A stretch of 64,000 nt of DNA, from contig JAGBCB010000041.1 in assembly GCA_017938145.1 (NCBI GenBank), forward strand, positions 1-64,000. The letters are read 5' to 3'. The notes below the pieces were generated by a model. That model made no database searches. It worked only from the letters and a program-made list of their open reading frames with translations, and was not told the DNA's origin. The stretch comes from Lachnospiraceae bacterium. GTDB lineage: Bacteria; Bacillota; Clostridia; Lachnospirales; Lachnospiraceae. The stretch's first letter is position 1. Every line of letters starts with the position of its first letter. Positions 53,111-61,649 of the stretch are shown here, piece after piece. The translations under genes were made by a program, and so were the position numbers.

Positions 53111-53494
53111 TTATAACACCTTAATCAGCTGTTTTAATTCCCGGTACCCCATCTTGGTTTCTCCGGAAAGAATCTGTTCTGCCAGCTGTTCATTCTTTTT
53201 ACTGACTTCATCCACCACTTCGCTGTAGCAGGCATAACTGATTACCGTGCTTTTTGACAAGTGGCATTCTTTTGCAAGCCGCTCAGCTATTGCCTGCTTA
53301 CAGTTCATCTTGTGGGTACGGATATATTCCTCATCCTGTTCCTTAGCCGCCTGAATATACCGGTCTTCCGCTTCTGTAACCCTCCGGTAATACTCTTTCC
53401 CGATCAGATACTTTCTCATGGCAGGGGAAATATCTTTCTGTATTGCACTACCTGTTTTCTCCATCTGCTCTATCTTTTTCATACGCTTCCTCAT
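53111..53494 (-). CDS. Helix-turn-helix protein of the recombinase operon
   Basis: This encodes 127 residues. The middle has the pattern QAIAERLAKECHLSKSTVIS, a ParB/KorB-like HTH, then YACYSEVVDEVSKKNEQLAEQIL and ETKMGYRELKQL as in ParB proteins. An in-frame ATG four codons in (53482) follows GAGG and could be the true start. It overlaps the end of the 226-residue gene by 47 bases, so translation is coupled. It may supply the DNA-binding half missing from the DUF6551 protein. Confidence 0.78.
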   Translation of the reverse strand: MRKRMKKIEQMEKTGSAIQKDISPAMRKYLIGKEYYRRVTEAEDRYIQAAKEQDEEYIRTHKMNCKQAIAERLAKECHLSKSTVISYACYSEVVDEVSKKNEQLAEQILSGETKMGYRELKQLIKVL

Positions 53495-54128
53495 TACCTC
53501 CGGTACTCATTTTCTCTACTGCCAGTTCCATCATCCGATTCAGGTTGTCTTCCTTCACTGGAAGTTTTATTTCAAACAGGCCGTCTTCTTCATATACCGT
53601 TACAACATCTTTTTCTTCATGCTCTGCCTCAGCAATGCCAAATTTCATTTCCCATTCCTTTGGAAACAGTTCCTGCACAACCGGCTTACCATTCTCATCC
53701 AGGGTATCTTCTGTAACATAGCAGACAGCTTCCGACAGCCGGAAAAACAAAACGGTAGCGGAGCCGTATTCCAGTTTTGTTCCGGTTATCCGGTATCTGG
53801 CATTTAAGTTCCATCCCATCATCCGGTAGATCATGTAATAAAGCGGCACACAACGCATATGTCTTGGCTGCCGTTTCTTTCCGGCACTCCACCGGAAAGA
53901 ATCCTTGGCCTTTTCCCTCAATGGTTTGATAATCAGTACTTTTTCTTCCTTATCCACTAATATCTGGATATAGTCCTGATCTGGAAACATTCTAAGACCC
54001 GCAGAATTGATATAGGCTTTCCCCTTTTTGAATGTAAACTGCGGCTCCTCCTGGCTTACAAAATAGTCCTGGCGTACCACTTCCAGATTAAGCCTCCCCG
54101 GCTGTAACGGTATCATGTTCTCTTCCAT
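53448..54128 (-). CDS. Free-standing copy of the recombinase C-terminal domain
   Basis: This encodes 226 residues, started at MEENMIPL. Its body aligns in pattern with the C-terminal domain of the large serine recombinase just upstream: AYINSAGLRMF and ILVDKEEKVLIIKPL against EMEDMFYVELLYHPLLELLVV; IYRMMGWNLNARYRITG against LYELCGWKEELGYTVTG; and LFPKEWEMKFG against MYPAEWKDEFG. No catalytic Ser domain is present. It overlaps the recombinase gene by 41 bases. It is probably a dimerising or DNA-binding partner. Confidence 0.82.
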   Translation of the reverse strand: MEENMIPLQPGRLNLEVVRQDYFVSQEEPQFTFKKGKAYINSAGLRMFPDQDYIQILVDKEEKVLIIKPLREKAKDSFRWSAGKKRQPRHMRCVPLYYMIYRMMGWNLNARYRITGTKLEYGSATVLFFRLSEAVCYVTEDTLDENGKPVVQELFPKEWEMKFGIAEAEHEEKDVVTVYEEDGLFEIKLPVKEDNLNRMMELAVEKMSTGGNEEAYEKDRADGENR

Positions 54129-55938
54129 TTCTTTCTTCCTCTCTTTCCGCTTCAATCTCTGCCATCACTTTTTCTATTTCTTCAGCAATCCATGTATCCG
54201 AAAATGTCGTAAACTCCGGAAGAACCGCAATCACTCCCGGTGTATTTAACATCCAGTCCCTGTCTTTTGAAAAAACCGATATGGATTTTGCCTGATGGAC
54301 ATGATAGTAGTCGCCAAATTCATCCTTCCATTCTGCAGGATACATAGTAACCTGCCTGTCGTCTGCCCATTTCCGTATCTCAGGCTCACTCATGTAAAAA
54401 AGCAGTACTTTTTCATTTCCCTGCTTTTTTACATAACCGGTTACCGTATATCCGAGTTCTTCCTTCCAGCCGCAAAGTTCATAAAGAATCGGAATAAAAC
54501 TCCGGCTCCTTATGGTTCTTGCCACCCGTCTGTCTTTTGCATAAGTAGCCCATTTGACCGCATGCGGGTCATTCTTATCCCCTTTACGGACAACCAGCAG
54601 TTCCAGCAGCGGATGATATAATAATTCCACATAAAACATATCCTCCATTTCCTTAATCGCATCATAACTGAACTTCATGGTTTCTGCAGATATGGATACA
54701 CTGATTCTTCTTGCTGACGGCACAAACTGCCCTCTCGTAACCTGATATTTCCTAAGATCCATTTCTCCCCGCCGCTTTCTGACAATCAGCGACGGTTTCA
54801 GATAATCCGCATCATCCAATACACTGTGGCTGGCATCCAGGTAATCATCTCCGTCAAATCCCATCCAGCAGGGATTGACCTGGACAAATCCCTTTAGTAC
54901 ACCTTTATCAATCACCTTAAGCTCCGGTGTGATAGTGCGGAACCGGTATTTCATCTGGTCTAACATTTTCTGTACCGCAACAAACATTTCACGGGATATG
55001 TGGCCCGGATGATGGTCTTTTTCGTAATACTGGGTTCGTTCTCCTCTGTTTCTTACAGATTTATGGTTTAAAAAGTTCGGCGTAAATGTTTTTCTTGCTC
55101 GTATATCCCCGCAGTTCTTTTCATTTCTTAATACTCCGTATACGCTCCCCGGATTCCATTCCGTATTACCAATCTTTGTCTTCCGTCCAAGCACTGTAAG
55201 CATTTTTGCGATTTCCTCCAGACTATATCTTCCGAGACATAACAGATACATAAGACGGAGTGTTCTTCCCTCACTGCTATTCAGGATTAAGTTGCCTTCT
55301 TCATCATGGTCAAACCCAAGAGACACCGGTGTCAGGAAAATTCCTCTCTCAAATCTCATTTCAATGGAACGGTTCATACCTTCACTCTTGATATGGCTCT
55401 CTTCCTGTGCAAGCGTTGCAAGAAATGCCAGCTGCATCTCACTGTTTGGATCCAGGGTATAAATATTTTCCGTTTCATACAGGATTCCTACTGCAGGTTT
55501 TAGTGACTTTAATTCCCTGGAATAATGAATGCAGTCTTCCACATTTCGCGCAAAACGGGATACCGATTTTGTCAGCACCAGGTCAATCAGGCCTTTCCGG
55601 CAGTCCTCCATCAGCCGCATGAAATCATCCCGGTGGTTTAAGGATGTTCCGGAAATACCTTCATCTGCATAAATGCTGACCAAAGTCCAGTTTGGATGTT
55701 TCGACACCAAATCCTCATAATAATTCTTCTGCAGTTCGTAGGAAGAAGTCTGGTTCGGATCATCGGTCGATACTCTGGCATAAACAGCCACTCTTTTTAC
55801 TTCTGTTTCATCAAAAATACTCGCCGGCAGCTGCGCCGGTATAATCTGCACATGGTCCATGTTCCTGCCTTTATACCGCTGCCTGATACGTGCTTTTCTC
55901 TCACTCACAGACATATTTTTCTGTGTAGTTTCATTCAT
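54088..55938 (-). CDS. Large serine recombinase
   Basis: This encodes 616 residues. The catalytic domain holds Ser57 in VYARVSTDD, DEGISGTSLNHRDDF and TKSVSRFARNVEDC, with the long E-helix (EESHIKSEGMNRSIEMRFERG). The recombinase domain follows (EEIAKMLTVLGRKTKIG, WNPGSVYGVLRNEKNCGD). The Cys pair of the usual zinc ribbon is missing: the stretch GVLKGFVQVNPCWMGFDGD has one Cys only. A further C-terminal domain (about 450-570) is shared with the next gene. I started at MNETTQKN after AGGAGAGG. The hairpin and terminator upstream suggest controlled expression. Confidence 0.93.
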   Translation of the reverse strand: MNETTQKNMSVSERKARIRQRYKGRNMDHVQIIPAQLPASIFDETEVKRVAVYARVSTDDPNQTSSYELQKNYYEDLVSKHPNWTLVSIYADEGISGTSLNHRDDFMRLMEDCRKGLIDLVLTKSVSRFARNVEDCIHYSRELKSLKPAVGILYETENIYTLDPNSEMQLAFLATLAQEESHIKSEGMNRSIEMRFERGIFLTPVSLGFDHDEEGNLILNSSEGRTLRLMYLLCLGRYSLEEIAKMLTVLGRKTKIGNTEWNPGSVYGVLRNEKNCGDIRARKTFTPNFLNHKSVRNRGERTQYYEKDHHPGHISREMFVAVQKMLDQMKYRFRTITPELKVIDKGVLKGFVQVNPCWMGFDGDDYLDASHSVLDDADYLKPSLIVRKRRGEMDLRKYQVTRGQFVPSARRISVSISAETMKFSYDAIKEMEDMFYVELLYHPLLELLVVRKGDKNDPHAVKWATYAKDRRVARTIRSRSFIPILYELCGWKEELGYTVTGYVKKQGNEKVLLFYMSEPEIRKWADDRQVTMYPAEWKDEFGDYYHVHQAKSISVFSKDRDWMLNTPGVIAVLPEFTTFSDTWIAEEIEKVMAEIEAEREEERNGREHDTVTAGEA

Positions 55939-55946
55939 GGGGATAT

Positions 55947-55978
55947 CACCTCTCCTTTTTTTCTTTGAGGTGATTATA
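55947..55978 (-). promoter_or_regulatory. -10 element and ribosome-binding-site hairpin of the recombinase
   Basis: A minus-strand TATAAT (55973-55978) precedes CACCTC (55967-55972), which can pair with GAGGTG (55947-55952), part of the ribosome binding site. I see no good -35. Initiation at this -10 would leave out the pairing arm, so only read-through transcripts could form the blocking hairpin. Confidence 0.5.
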
Positions 55979-56000
55979 GAAAAAGATTTGAAGAAAAGGA

Positions 56001-56036
56001 ATAAACCACAAGTCAACCTTCTGACCTGTGGTTTAT
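56001..56036 (-). terminator. Terminator after parMR
   Basis: A 15-base stem with one mismatch (56001-56015 with 56022-56036), a 6-base loop and a T-rich exit on the minus strand, immediately past the ParR stop. Confidence 0.85.
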
Positions 56037-56057
56037 GTTTTGAAAAATATTTTTTAC

Positions 56058-56450
56058 TTACTGGGACTGGAATGCTGCAATGGATGCTAAGATGCCATTC
56101 ATCGCATTTTCATCCAAACTGCTTAAAATGCTGTCTTCCGGTTCCTGCGGTGCCTCCGGTTCTGTCTTTTCCTGAGGTATATCTCTTACCAGTTCATTGC
56201 CGTCCTGTTTCAGTTCTTTTAAAATCTGATACACCATCCGCTTCACGGTATCATAATCTGCACCGGAGCCGGATGGACTTCCTAAGCCCTCCCCTCCGTT
56301 TGCTAACATGTTCTGATATCCAAGGACGGCTTTTACAATGTATTGTGCTTTGCTTCTTCCCATAGAGTTAAGAAGCTCTGCCACCCGCACATGGTCGGGG
56401 TCGTCTTTATTAAACCCCACTGTAGTTACATAAGGATTCTTTTTTTCCAC
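56058..56450 (-). CDS. parR: ParR-like centromere-binding protein
   Basis: This encodes 130 residues. The N-terminal half has a ribbon-helix-helix-like pattern (VTTVGFNKDDPDHVRVAELL, MGRSKAQYIVKAVLGY); the C-terminal half is acidic and Pro/Glu-rich and ends in a helix that could contact ParM. This architecture plus its place six bases after parM marks it as ParR, although sequence identity is weak. It is followed by a strong terminator. Confidence 0.78.
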   Translation of the reverse strand: MEKKNPYVTTVGFNKDDPDHVRVAELLNSMGRSKAQYIVKAVLGYQNMLANGGEGLGSPSGSGADYDTVKRMVYQILKELKQDGNELVRDIPQEKTEPEAPQEPEDSILSSLDENAMNGILASIAAFQSQ

Positions 56451-56456
56451 TAAGAC

Positions 56457-57383
56457 TTACCTGCCTCTCTTTTGTACCTCATAAAGCAGCTCATATCCTC
56501 TTGCATTGGCACTGATGTCTTCGATAAAGATACACTTTCCGATTTTGCCGGATACTTCCAGGTACTCCCGAAGGAGCATCGCCCCGCCGCCGATAAATAC
56601 AACGCAGCCTGTTTTCAAATCAAGGCCGCGTTCTCGCAGGGTTCCGAGTATGTCATCCACATACGTCTTGGTCATTTCTTTTACCATGTTAATGATGGTG
56701 CTGTCATAATCAGTTTTCTTATTGCGGATAATGCTGTCAACATCCGTATCATCCAGCAGAATATCATATTCTGAATTCACGCGGGAGATAATGGAATTAT
56801 AAAGCGGAATGACACCCTTTTCCAAAGACTCACACACGGACAAATCCGGTGCCCCGTTTCGCATCAGAAGATAATCCAGGGTAAAACCACCAATATCTAC
56901 AGTTGTTACCTTGCTGTATTCGGAAATCTCCGGATATATGGTCATGGCTGCTGCATAATCCTGTGGAAATGCAATGGCATTTTCAATCAGTACGTGGTAA
57001 TTATGTCCCTGGTAGGTAAAGATCTGGATTCCCCTGTCTGTAAAATATTCCTGGAACTTTTTATGTAATGCTCCGTAATGCTTTGGCGGAAGCCCTACCG
57101 GAAGGTCCACGGTAAGAAGTACGTTATCCGAAGCCACTCCTCTGCGTTCTGCTTCCATTGCAATCGCAAACAAAGTCAGGATAAAGAACCGGTTGTCCAT
57201 TGTCTTATCTCTCATATACGGAATTCTCTGCTCGGATAAGGTGTAATAATGGCCGTTGTAAAATAAAAACTCTCCCAGCACCGGTCTGCAGTCACTTTCA
57301 ATAATACCGGAAGTAAATACAAACTGGCTGGTTTTCATGTTTCTGTTACCGTGATCCACGGCTACTGTAAGTTTCTGATTCAT
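56457..57383 (-). CDS. parM: ParM-like actin-family segregation ATPase
   Basis: This encodes 308 residues. Actin-fold motifs are visible: AVDHGNRNMKTSQF (phosphate 1), TVDIGGFTLDYLLM (phosphate 2), and GGGAMLLREYL with VFIGGGA (adenosine). It belongs to the plasmid Alp/ParM group. It would polymerise to push plasmid copies apart. ParR follows immediately. The region upstream (57384-57453) is short and I cannot mark a centromere in it. Confidence 0.94.
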   Translation of the reverse strand: MNQKLTVAVDHGNRNMKTSQFVFTSGIIESDCRPVLGEFLFYNGHYYTLSEQRIPYMRDKTMDNRFFILTLFAIAMEAERRGVASDNVLLTVDLPVGLPPKHYGALHKKFQEYFTDRGIQIFTYQGHNYHVLIENAIAFPQDYAAAMTIYPEISEYSKVTTVDIGGFTLDYLLMRNGAPDLSVCESLEKGVIPLYNSIISRVNSEYDILLDDTDVDSIIRNKKTDYDSTIINMVKEMTKTYVDDILGTLRERGLDLKTGCVVFIGGGAMLLREYLEVSGKIGKCIFIEDISANARGYELLYEVQKRGR

Positions 57384-57453
57384 AATAAACAGCTCCTTTT
57401 TTCTTATTTACTGTTATATACGCACAGAATATGTAAAAGCCAACATTTATACA

Positions 57454-57499
57454 TAAAAAAATTCGGAGAAGCACTTCTCAAAAGAAGCACTCCTCCGAA
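57454..57499 (-). terminator. Terminator of the primase-like gene
   Basis: An imperfect long hairpin (57462-57468 with 57493-57499 and an inner CTTCT/AGAAG stem) is followed on the minus strand by seven T. It ends the primase-like gene just before parM. Confidence 0.85.
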
Positions 57500-57521
57500 A
57501 CATCCATTCATTACTTATTCT

Positions 57522-58733
57522 TTACTTATTCCGTTCCAGATGAAACAAATAATCATCCACACCTTTTAACTGCTCTGCCCAGTCGCCATCCTGGTCCATA
57601 TCCCAGGTCAGTATTTTCCCGGGAAGTTTCAGCTCGCCGCATATTTCAGCAAGCTTCCTGCACCCGCGCTGGATGTTATTTCGCTTGGTCTGTTTCTTTT
57701 CACATACTATGTGAACCCCTTCCCGATAGTTAGAATAATGCGGACAATGTACACATGCCGCATTATAATCTCTGCGGCAGACCGGTTTTAACAGCTTGTC
57801 CATATCATAAGCCTCATAAACAAATTCGGTTCCCGCTTCTTTCATGGAAGCTAAGAAAGCCGGAAGATTTGCATACTGGTTTGCACCCGGCACACATCCA
57901 AAAGTTCTGCCGGATAAAGCAAAGGCCAGATCACCTTTTAACGGACCTTCCGTGATGAACACCGTTTTTGCCCCGGGACGTCCTGCCAGATGCAACGGGC
58001 TTCCCGATGAAGTGCCCATATGGTAATTCACACTGGACAGCCAGATATACTTTCTGCCATCCTGCGGATGGTCCAGCCGTATCTGGGCACCGACAATCAG
58101 ACCTTCCATGTTGCGGACAGGGATTAGGAAGCCTGCGGATTTAGGATTAAAATGGACACTCCATGCACCATTTTCCTCCTGATAAAATCCCGGCACTCCC
58201 TTTACTTCACATCCTGCTTCTATGAGCCTCTTTGTCAGATTCTTAAACCCAAAGACCGGTGTACTCTTATATCCGTTTTTTTCTATCTGCCCTTCCGAAA
58301 ACCCACGCTGTAATAATTTCTGCTTGTGTGTTTCCGATAAGGTCAGCATGGAAAAGAACATAGTATAGGTTTTATGTTTTACTGCATCCGGTGCAGGCGG
58401 AGAATTGGTTAACTCCGGTTCTTCCGCAAAAGCAGCCTTTGTCTGCACTTTATACTCTTTTGCATTACATATTCCATACAGTATATCCTTAATCTCCTGA
58501 TATGCCGTCTGGTTATCAACACCATAGAGCTTTCCGTATAAAGCAAGCATTCCGCCGCTTTCCCCACACCGGTTGCATTTAAACACATTCTTTTTAAGAT
58601 TAATATTTAGTTTTCCTTTTTTCTCTCCGCAAAAAGGGCAGTCCACATCATAACTGATGGCATTCTTATGCCTGATATGAAGTCCCAGCACTCCTGCAAC
58701 ATCCCTGATGGTAAAAGGAAAGTCCTGTTCCAT
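57522..58733 (-). CDS. DUF3854-type DNA primase-like protein
   Basis: This encodes 403 residues. A CHC2-type zinc finger is at residues about 33-58 (CPFCGEKKGKL ... FKCNRCGESGG), followed by a Toprim-like DUF3854 domain (VFITEGPLKGDLAFALSG, GANQYANLP, YEAYDMDKL with acidic residues). Such proteins prime replication of plasmids or phages. The C-terminal third has extra Cys (CRRDYNAACVHCPHY) that could bind another metal. It ends in front of the parMR unit. Confidence 0.92.
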   Translation of the reverse strand: MEQDFPFTIRDVAGVLGLHIRHKNAISYDVDCPFCGEKKGKLNINLKKNVFKCNRCGESGGMLALYGKLYGVDNQTAYQEIKDILYGICNAKEYKVQTKAAFAEEPELTNSPPAPDAVKHKTYTMFFSMLTLSETHKQKLLQRGFSEGQIEKNGYKSTPVFGFKNLTKRLIEAGCEVKGVPGFYQEENGAWSVHFNPKSAGFLIPVRNMEGLIVGAQIRLDHPQDGRKYIWLSSVNYHMGTSSGSPLHLAGRPGAKTVFITEGPLKGDLAFALSGRTFGCVPGANQYANLPAFLASMKEAGTEFVYEAYDMDKLLKPVCRRDYNAACVHCPHYSNYREGVHIVCEKKQTKRNNIQRGCRKLAEICGELKLPGKILTWDMDQDGDWAEQLKGVDDYLFHLERNK

Positions 58734-58789
58734 GGCTTGTCTCCTTTCTGCGGCCCGGTTTTACCGGACCGCCTTAGTTATGCCATGAA

Positions 58790-59791
58790 TCATCCTGCTT
58801 TTGCATACGCCTTTTCCATCAGAAACTTAGCAGCTGCACGCAGCAGATTGTCAGCACCGCCATAGGATTTTACATACCACTCCAAGCTTTCCGGCTTTTC
58901 AACTGCAATCTGTCCCAAGGTCTTTCCTTTATAATATCCGGCAGACACCACAACTGCCGCAGCCGTATCACGGGTCAGAACCTGCATAATCTCATCCACT
59001 GGCATGTCCTTTCGGATTTCCCTGGTGCCGGTTGTTGCCGGTACTGCCGCATTGCTACTTTGCTGCATGGCAGGAACCTGCTGTGGCCGGTTCTGGATGG
59101 GTGCTTTCTGCATCATTGCCGGTATACCGTTCTGTTGTGGTACCGGCATCTGTCTCATAGCAACTCCTACCTGTGCCGGTGTCGGAATGTATTCTTCAAT
59201 TCCATACTGGCCCGGGATAGAAGCTTCCTCAAACGGTACTTCTTCCGGTTCCTGCATCAACTGGTTTTCCAAAGAAGCATCCTCCATATAAGTACCTGTA
59301 GGAAGCGGATTTGTTCCGTTCATAGCAAAACCATCGATTGGTGCTTCCGTTATTTCCGGATCGATATCTCCTTCCGTATCTGCAAACTGCAGGCCGAACC
59401 CGGCATCTGATAATGCCCGTCCCACTGCAGCTGTTTCTGCCAGTTCCACAAATTTGTTACCAAACTGTTCATCACCGGACTGGTACTTCTGTGCCAGTGC
59501 ATTGGAAATAAAATTATCCTCTGCATCATTCCGGTTCAAATACACCCTTGCTTCCACAATAGCCACATTGTCAGTCAGCTTAATCAGCTTCTTTACAATC
59601 TTTCCTTCCGGGAAACAAAGCCGGAACCAAAGCTTTCTAAACGCAACATCCAGATAATACTTACTCTGTTGTCCTTCATTGGAAATCAGACGCATATACT
59701 TTCTTGGATCAAATCCTTTTACTTTATTTAAGTTGTTTACCACTTCTACTTCTTCATACATACCATATCCGGTACTAGCCAATTCACTCAT
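58790..59791 (-). CDS. Possible single-strand annealing protein (Rad52/ERF-like)
   Basis: This encodes 333 residues. The first 140 residues have the pattern VAFRKLWFRLCFPEGKIVKK, IVEARVYLN and FVELAETAAVGRALSDAGFG, which recalls Sak/Rad52-like annealing proteins (a Glu-Thr-Ala, GRAL motif). The middle is a Gln/Pro-rich linker of about 110 residues. The C-terminal 60 residues (YYKGKTLGQIAVEKPESLEW, YGGADNLLRAAAKFLM) form a small conserved tail seen in recombination proteins. It could partner the YqaJ exonuclease. I am not certain of the family. Confidence 0.55.
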   Translation of the reverse strand: MSELASTGYGMYEEVEVVNNLNKVKGFDPRKYMRLISNEGQQSKYYLDVAFRKLWFRLCFPEGKIVKKLIKLTDNVAIVEARVYLNRNDAEDNFISNALAQKYQSGDEQFGNKFVELAETAAVGRALSDAGFGLQFADTEGDIDPEITEAPIDGFAMNGTNPLPTGTYMEDASLENQLMQEPEEVPFEEASIPGQYGIEEYIPTPAQVGVAMRQMPVPQQNGIPAMMQKAPIQNRPQQVPAMQQSSNAAVPATTGTREIRKDMPVDEIMQVLTRDTAAAVVVSAGYYKGKTLGQIAVEKPESLEWYVKSYGGADNLLRAAAKFLMEKAYAKAG

Positions 59792-59850
59792 TCTAAATCT
59801 CCTTTCACGTTAAACTTCCTCTCAATTAATAAATATCCTGAATTCTTCGA

Positions 59851-60297
59851 TTACTTGAAAATTTCTAAAACTTTTTCAGAATCTTGTTCTGCGATTTTTT
59901 CAAAAAGGACTGTTTTACCGTCGGCATATGGCTGCAAAGCCATAATTATCTGTTTACGCAGGTTCTCTATCAGAAGATTGATTTCCTCCATATCCTGTCT
60001 TGCAAATACCGCATACGATAATTCCTTCATATCAGCTGAGTTCTGCATGATTTCTTCAATGATAGCAATGCCCTCTTTAACAAAATCCGCATGAATCCGG
60101 ATATCCTTAAGCGCTACTTGTATCACATATTCTGAAGCTTTTTCCTTGATGTCGCTCCTCAGCGCATCATACCCTTGTTTATATCTGGTCTGTAACAGTT
60201 TAAGCGGAACCCTGTCACGGTTTGTTTTAAGTGTCTTTAACTGTGATGCCAGTTCATCCCTAAGAAACATCAGGTCCGGACTTAATGCCAGTTCCAT
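59851..60297 (-). CDS. Hypothetical helical protein
   Basis: This encodes 148 residues, started at MELALSPD after AAAGGAG. It is almost all helix, with LRDELASQLKTLKTNRDRVP, RQDMEEINLLIENLRKQIIM and an acidic end; a coiled-coil dimer is likely. I recognise no family. It lies between the annealing-protein candidate and an 85-residue gene in one strand-consistent operon. Confidence 0.75.
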   Translation of the reverse strand: MELALSPDLMFLRDELASQLKTLKTNRDRVPLKLLQTRYKQGYDALRSDIKEKASEYVIQVALKDIRIHADFVKEGIAIIEEIMQNSADMKELSYAVFARQDMEEINLLIENLRKQIIMALQPYADGKTVLFEKIAEQDSEKVLEIFK

Positions 60298-60324
60298 CTT
60301 ACCGTCTCCTTTCCAATCCATCTG

Positions 60325-60582
60325 CTATGCGGCAAGTTTTGCACTCTCTGCTTCCGGTCCATAATAGGAAATGGAATAGATGCTGTGCTCTGTTTCAAAC
60401 CGCACATGGTCAGGATCCACTTCTAAAATGGCCTCCACAGCTGTTGTTCGGATTAAATATCCCTGATACATATATACGGCAGGGATTCCCGGGCGCAGTG
60501 CCCTTGCCAGTGTTCCGGTTACGTTTATTACAGGTTTTCTTTTCTGAACTCTTCTTTTCAACATTTTAAATAATTTAAACAT
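60325..60582 (-). CDS. Small basic hypothetical protein
   Basis: This encodes 85 residues with a strongly basic start (MFKLFKMLKRRVQKRKP) and a beta-rich remainder (VYMYQGYLIRTTAVEAILEV). I recognise no family. It lies between the methyltransferase (13-base gap) and the 148-residue gene, with AGGAGGAAAG before its start. Confidence 0.75.
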   Translation of the reverse strand: MFKLFKMLKRRVQKRKPVINVTGTLARALRPGIPAVYMYQGYLIRTTAVEAILEVDPDHVRFETEHSIYSISYYGPEAESAKLAA

Positions 60583-60595
60583 CTAACTTTCCTCC

Positions 60596-61645
60596 TTATG
60601 CAACCTGATACGTAAGACGGTATGTACCGTCTCCGCATGCTATGTACTGGTCTTTATGCTCATAAATCGTCGCACGGATGCGTTCCTTGTAATGTGGATT
60701 CTTCTCTGCCTTCGGGTGGTTTTTAAGTCGTACATAAAGCTCTGTAAGACTCATCCTTCCGCCGGCACTTTCCAACGTCATTCGGATTAAGTGGTGCCAT
60801 GTCAGTGCTGCCAGATCCGTTTCTGCAATGGAAAAACATTGATTCTGCGAATAATGAAACGGAACCATAAACACGTCCTTTTTATGCAGAAGCAGCATAT
60901 ACTCCGTCACAATCGGAATAAACGGCTTCTCATATCTTCTGCCATCTGATACGCAGTTAAACTGGCCCTTCACTAAGAAAGACTCAAACTCGCCCATCCG
61001 CATCATGTCATGCTGTATGGAATAAAACTGCCCTTTGGAACGGATGTCACCTACAAGGACTGCCAGACGGCCATCCTTTCTGAGCGCCATGTAAAACTTC
61101 CGGATGCAAAGGTTTAATTTCTCCAAAAAATCATTGTAATTTTCACAGCGGGATAAATCATCCGGGTGTGGCTTTCCCCACATATTGCCGGAATACTTGA
61201 TGATATCGTGATACGGCGGATGGAAAAATATCAGGTCTGCCGAATCCTCTACATCATGCTTTAATGCATTCCAGTTTCCTTTTCCAGCGGCAGGTGCAGG
61301 GTTTAAGTCATAAAGAACCGATGCAATACCATACTTATCTGCCACCGCCTTGCTGGTACCGGAACCGGACATAGGATCAAGCAGGGTAAACTGCGATATG
61401 TCCTTTCCGTAATACTGCTTGGTATCAAGAACATATTCAAGGACAGCGGACACCACTTCAGGGGAACAGTTTCCACGCCAGGTGCTGCTTCCGCCTTCTC
61501 CACGCTCCGGGAATGCCAGAAACGATGTCAGCTCCTTGCCAACCCGCTTCCGAAGATTATCCGTGCCAAGCTGTTGGGCAATGGTAAGCCAATCCGGTCC
61601 AAATTCACGTTCCAGAAGTTTTGCTGCCTGTGCTATTTTGTCCAT
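60596..61645 (-). CDS. Solitary DNA methyltransferase with winged-helix tail
   Basis: This encodes 349 residues, started at MDKIAQAAK, with the ribosome binding site inside the end of the preceding gene. The SAM-binding motif I is LLDPMSGSGTSKAVADKYG and the catalytic motif IV is FFHPPYHDIIKYSG, of the N6-adenine/N4-cytosine class. The last 70 residues (TWHHLIRMTLESAGGRMSLTELYVRLK, ending GDGTYRLTY, shown in parts) look like a HARE-HTH-type winged helix. No restriction nuclease is adjacent, so it is probably an orphan or regulatory methylase. Confidence 0.88.
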   Translation of the reverse strand: MDKIAQAAKLLEREFGPDWLTIAQQLGTDNLRKRVGKELTSFLAFPERGEGGSSTWRGNCSPEVVSAVLEYVLDTKQYYGKDISQFTLLDPMSGSGTSKAVADKYGIASVLYDLNPAPAAGKGNWNALKHDVEDSADLIFFHPPYHDIIKYSGNMWGKPHPDDLSRCENYNDFLEKLNLCIRKFYMALRKDGRLAVLVGDIRSKGQFYSIQHDMMRMGEFESFLVKGQFNCVSDGRRYEKPFIPIVTEYMLLLHKKDVFMVPFHYSQNQCFSIAETDLAALTWHHLIRMTLESAGGRMSLTELYVRLKNHPKAEKNPHYKERIRATIYEHKDQYIACGDGTYRLTYQVA

Positions 61646-61649
61646 ACAG

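Noticed and set aside
57384-57453. Centromere (parC) site upstream of parM
   Set aside because: I found no convincing direct repeats in the short gap, so I do not mark one.
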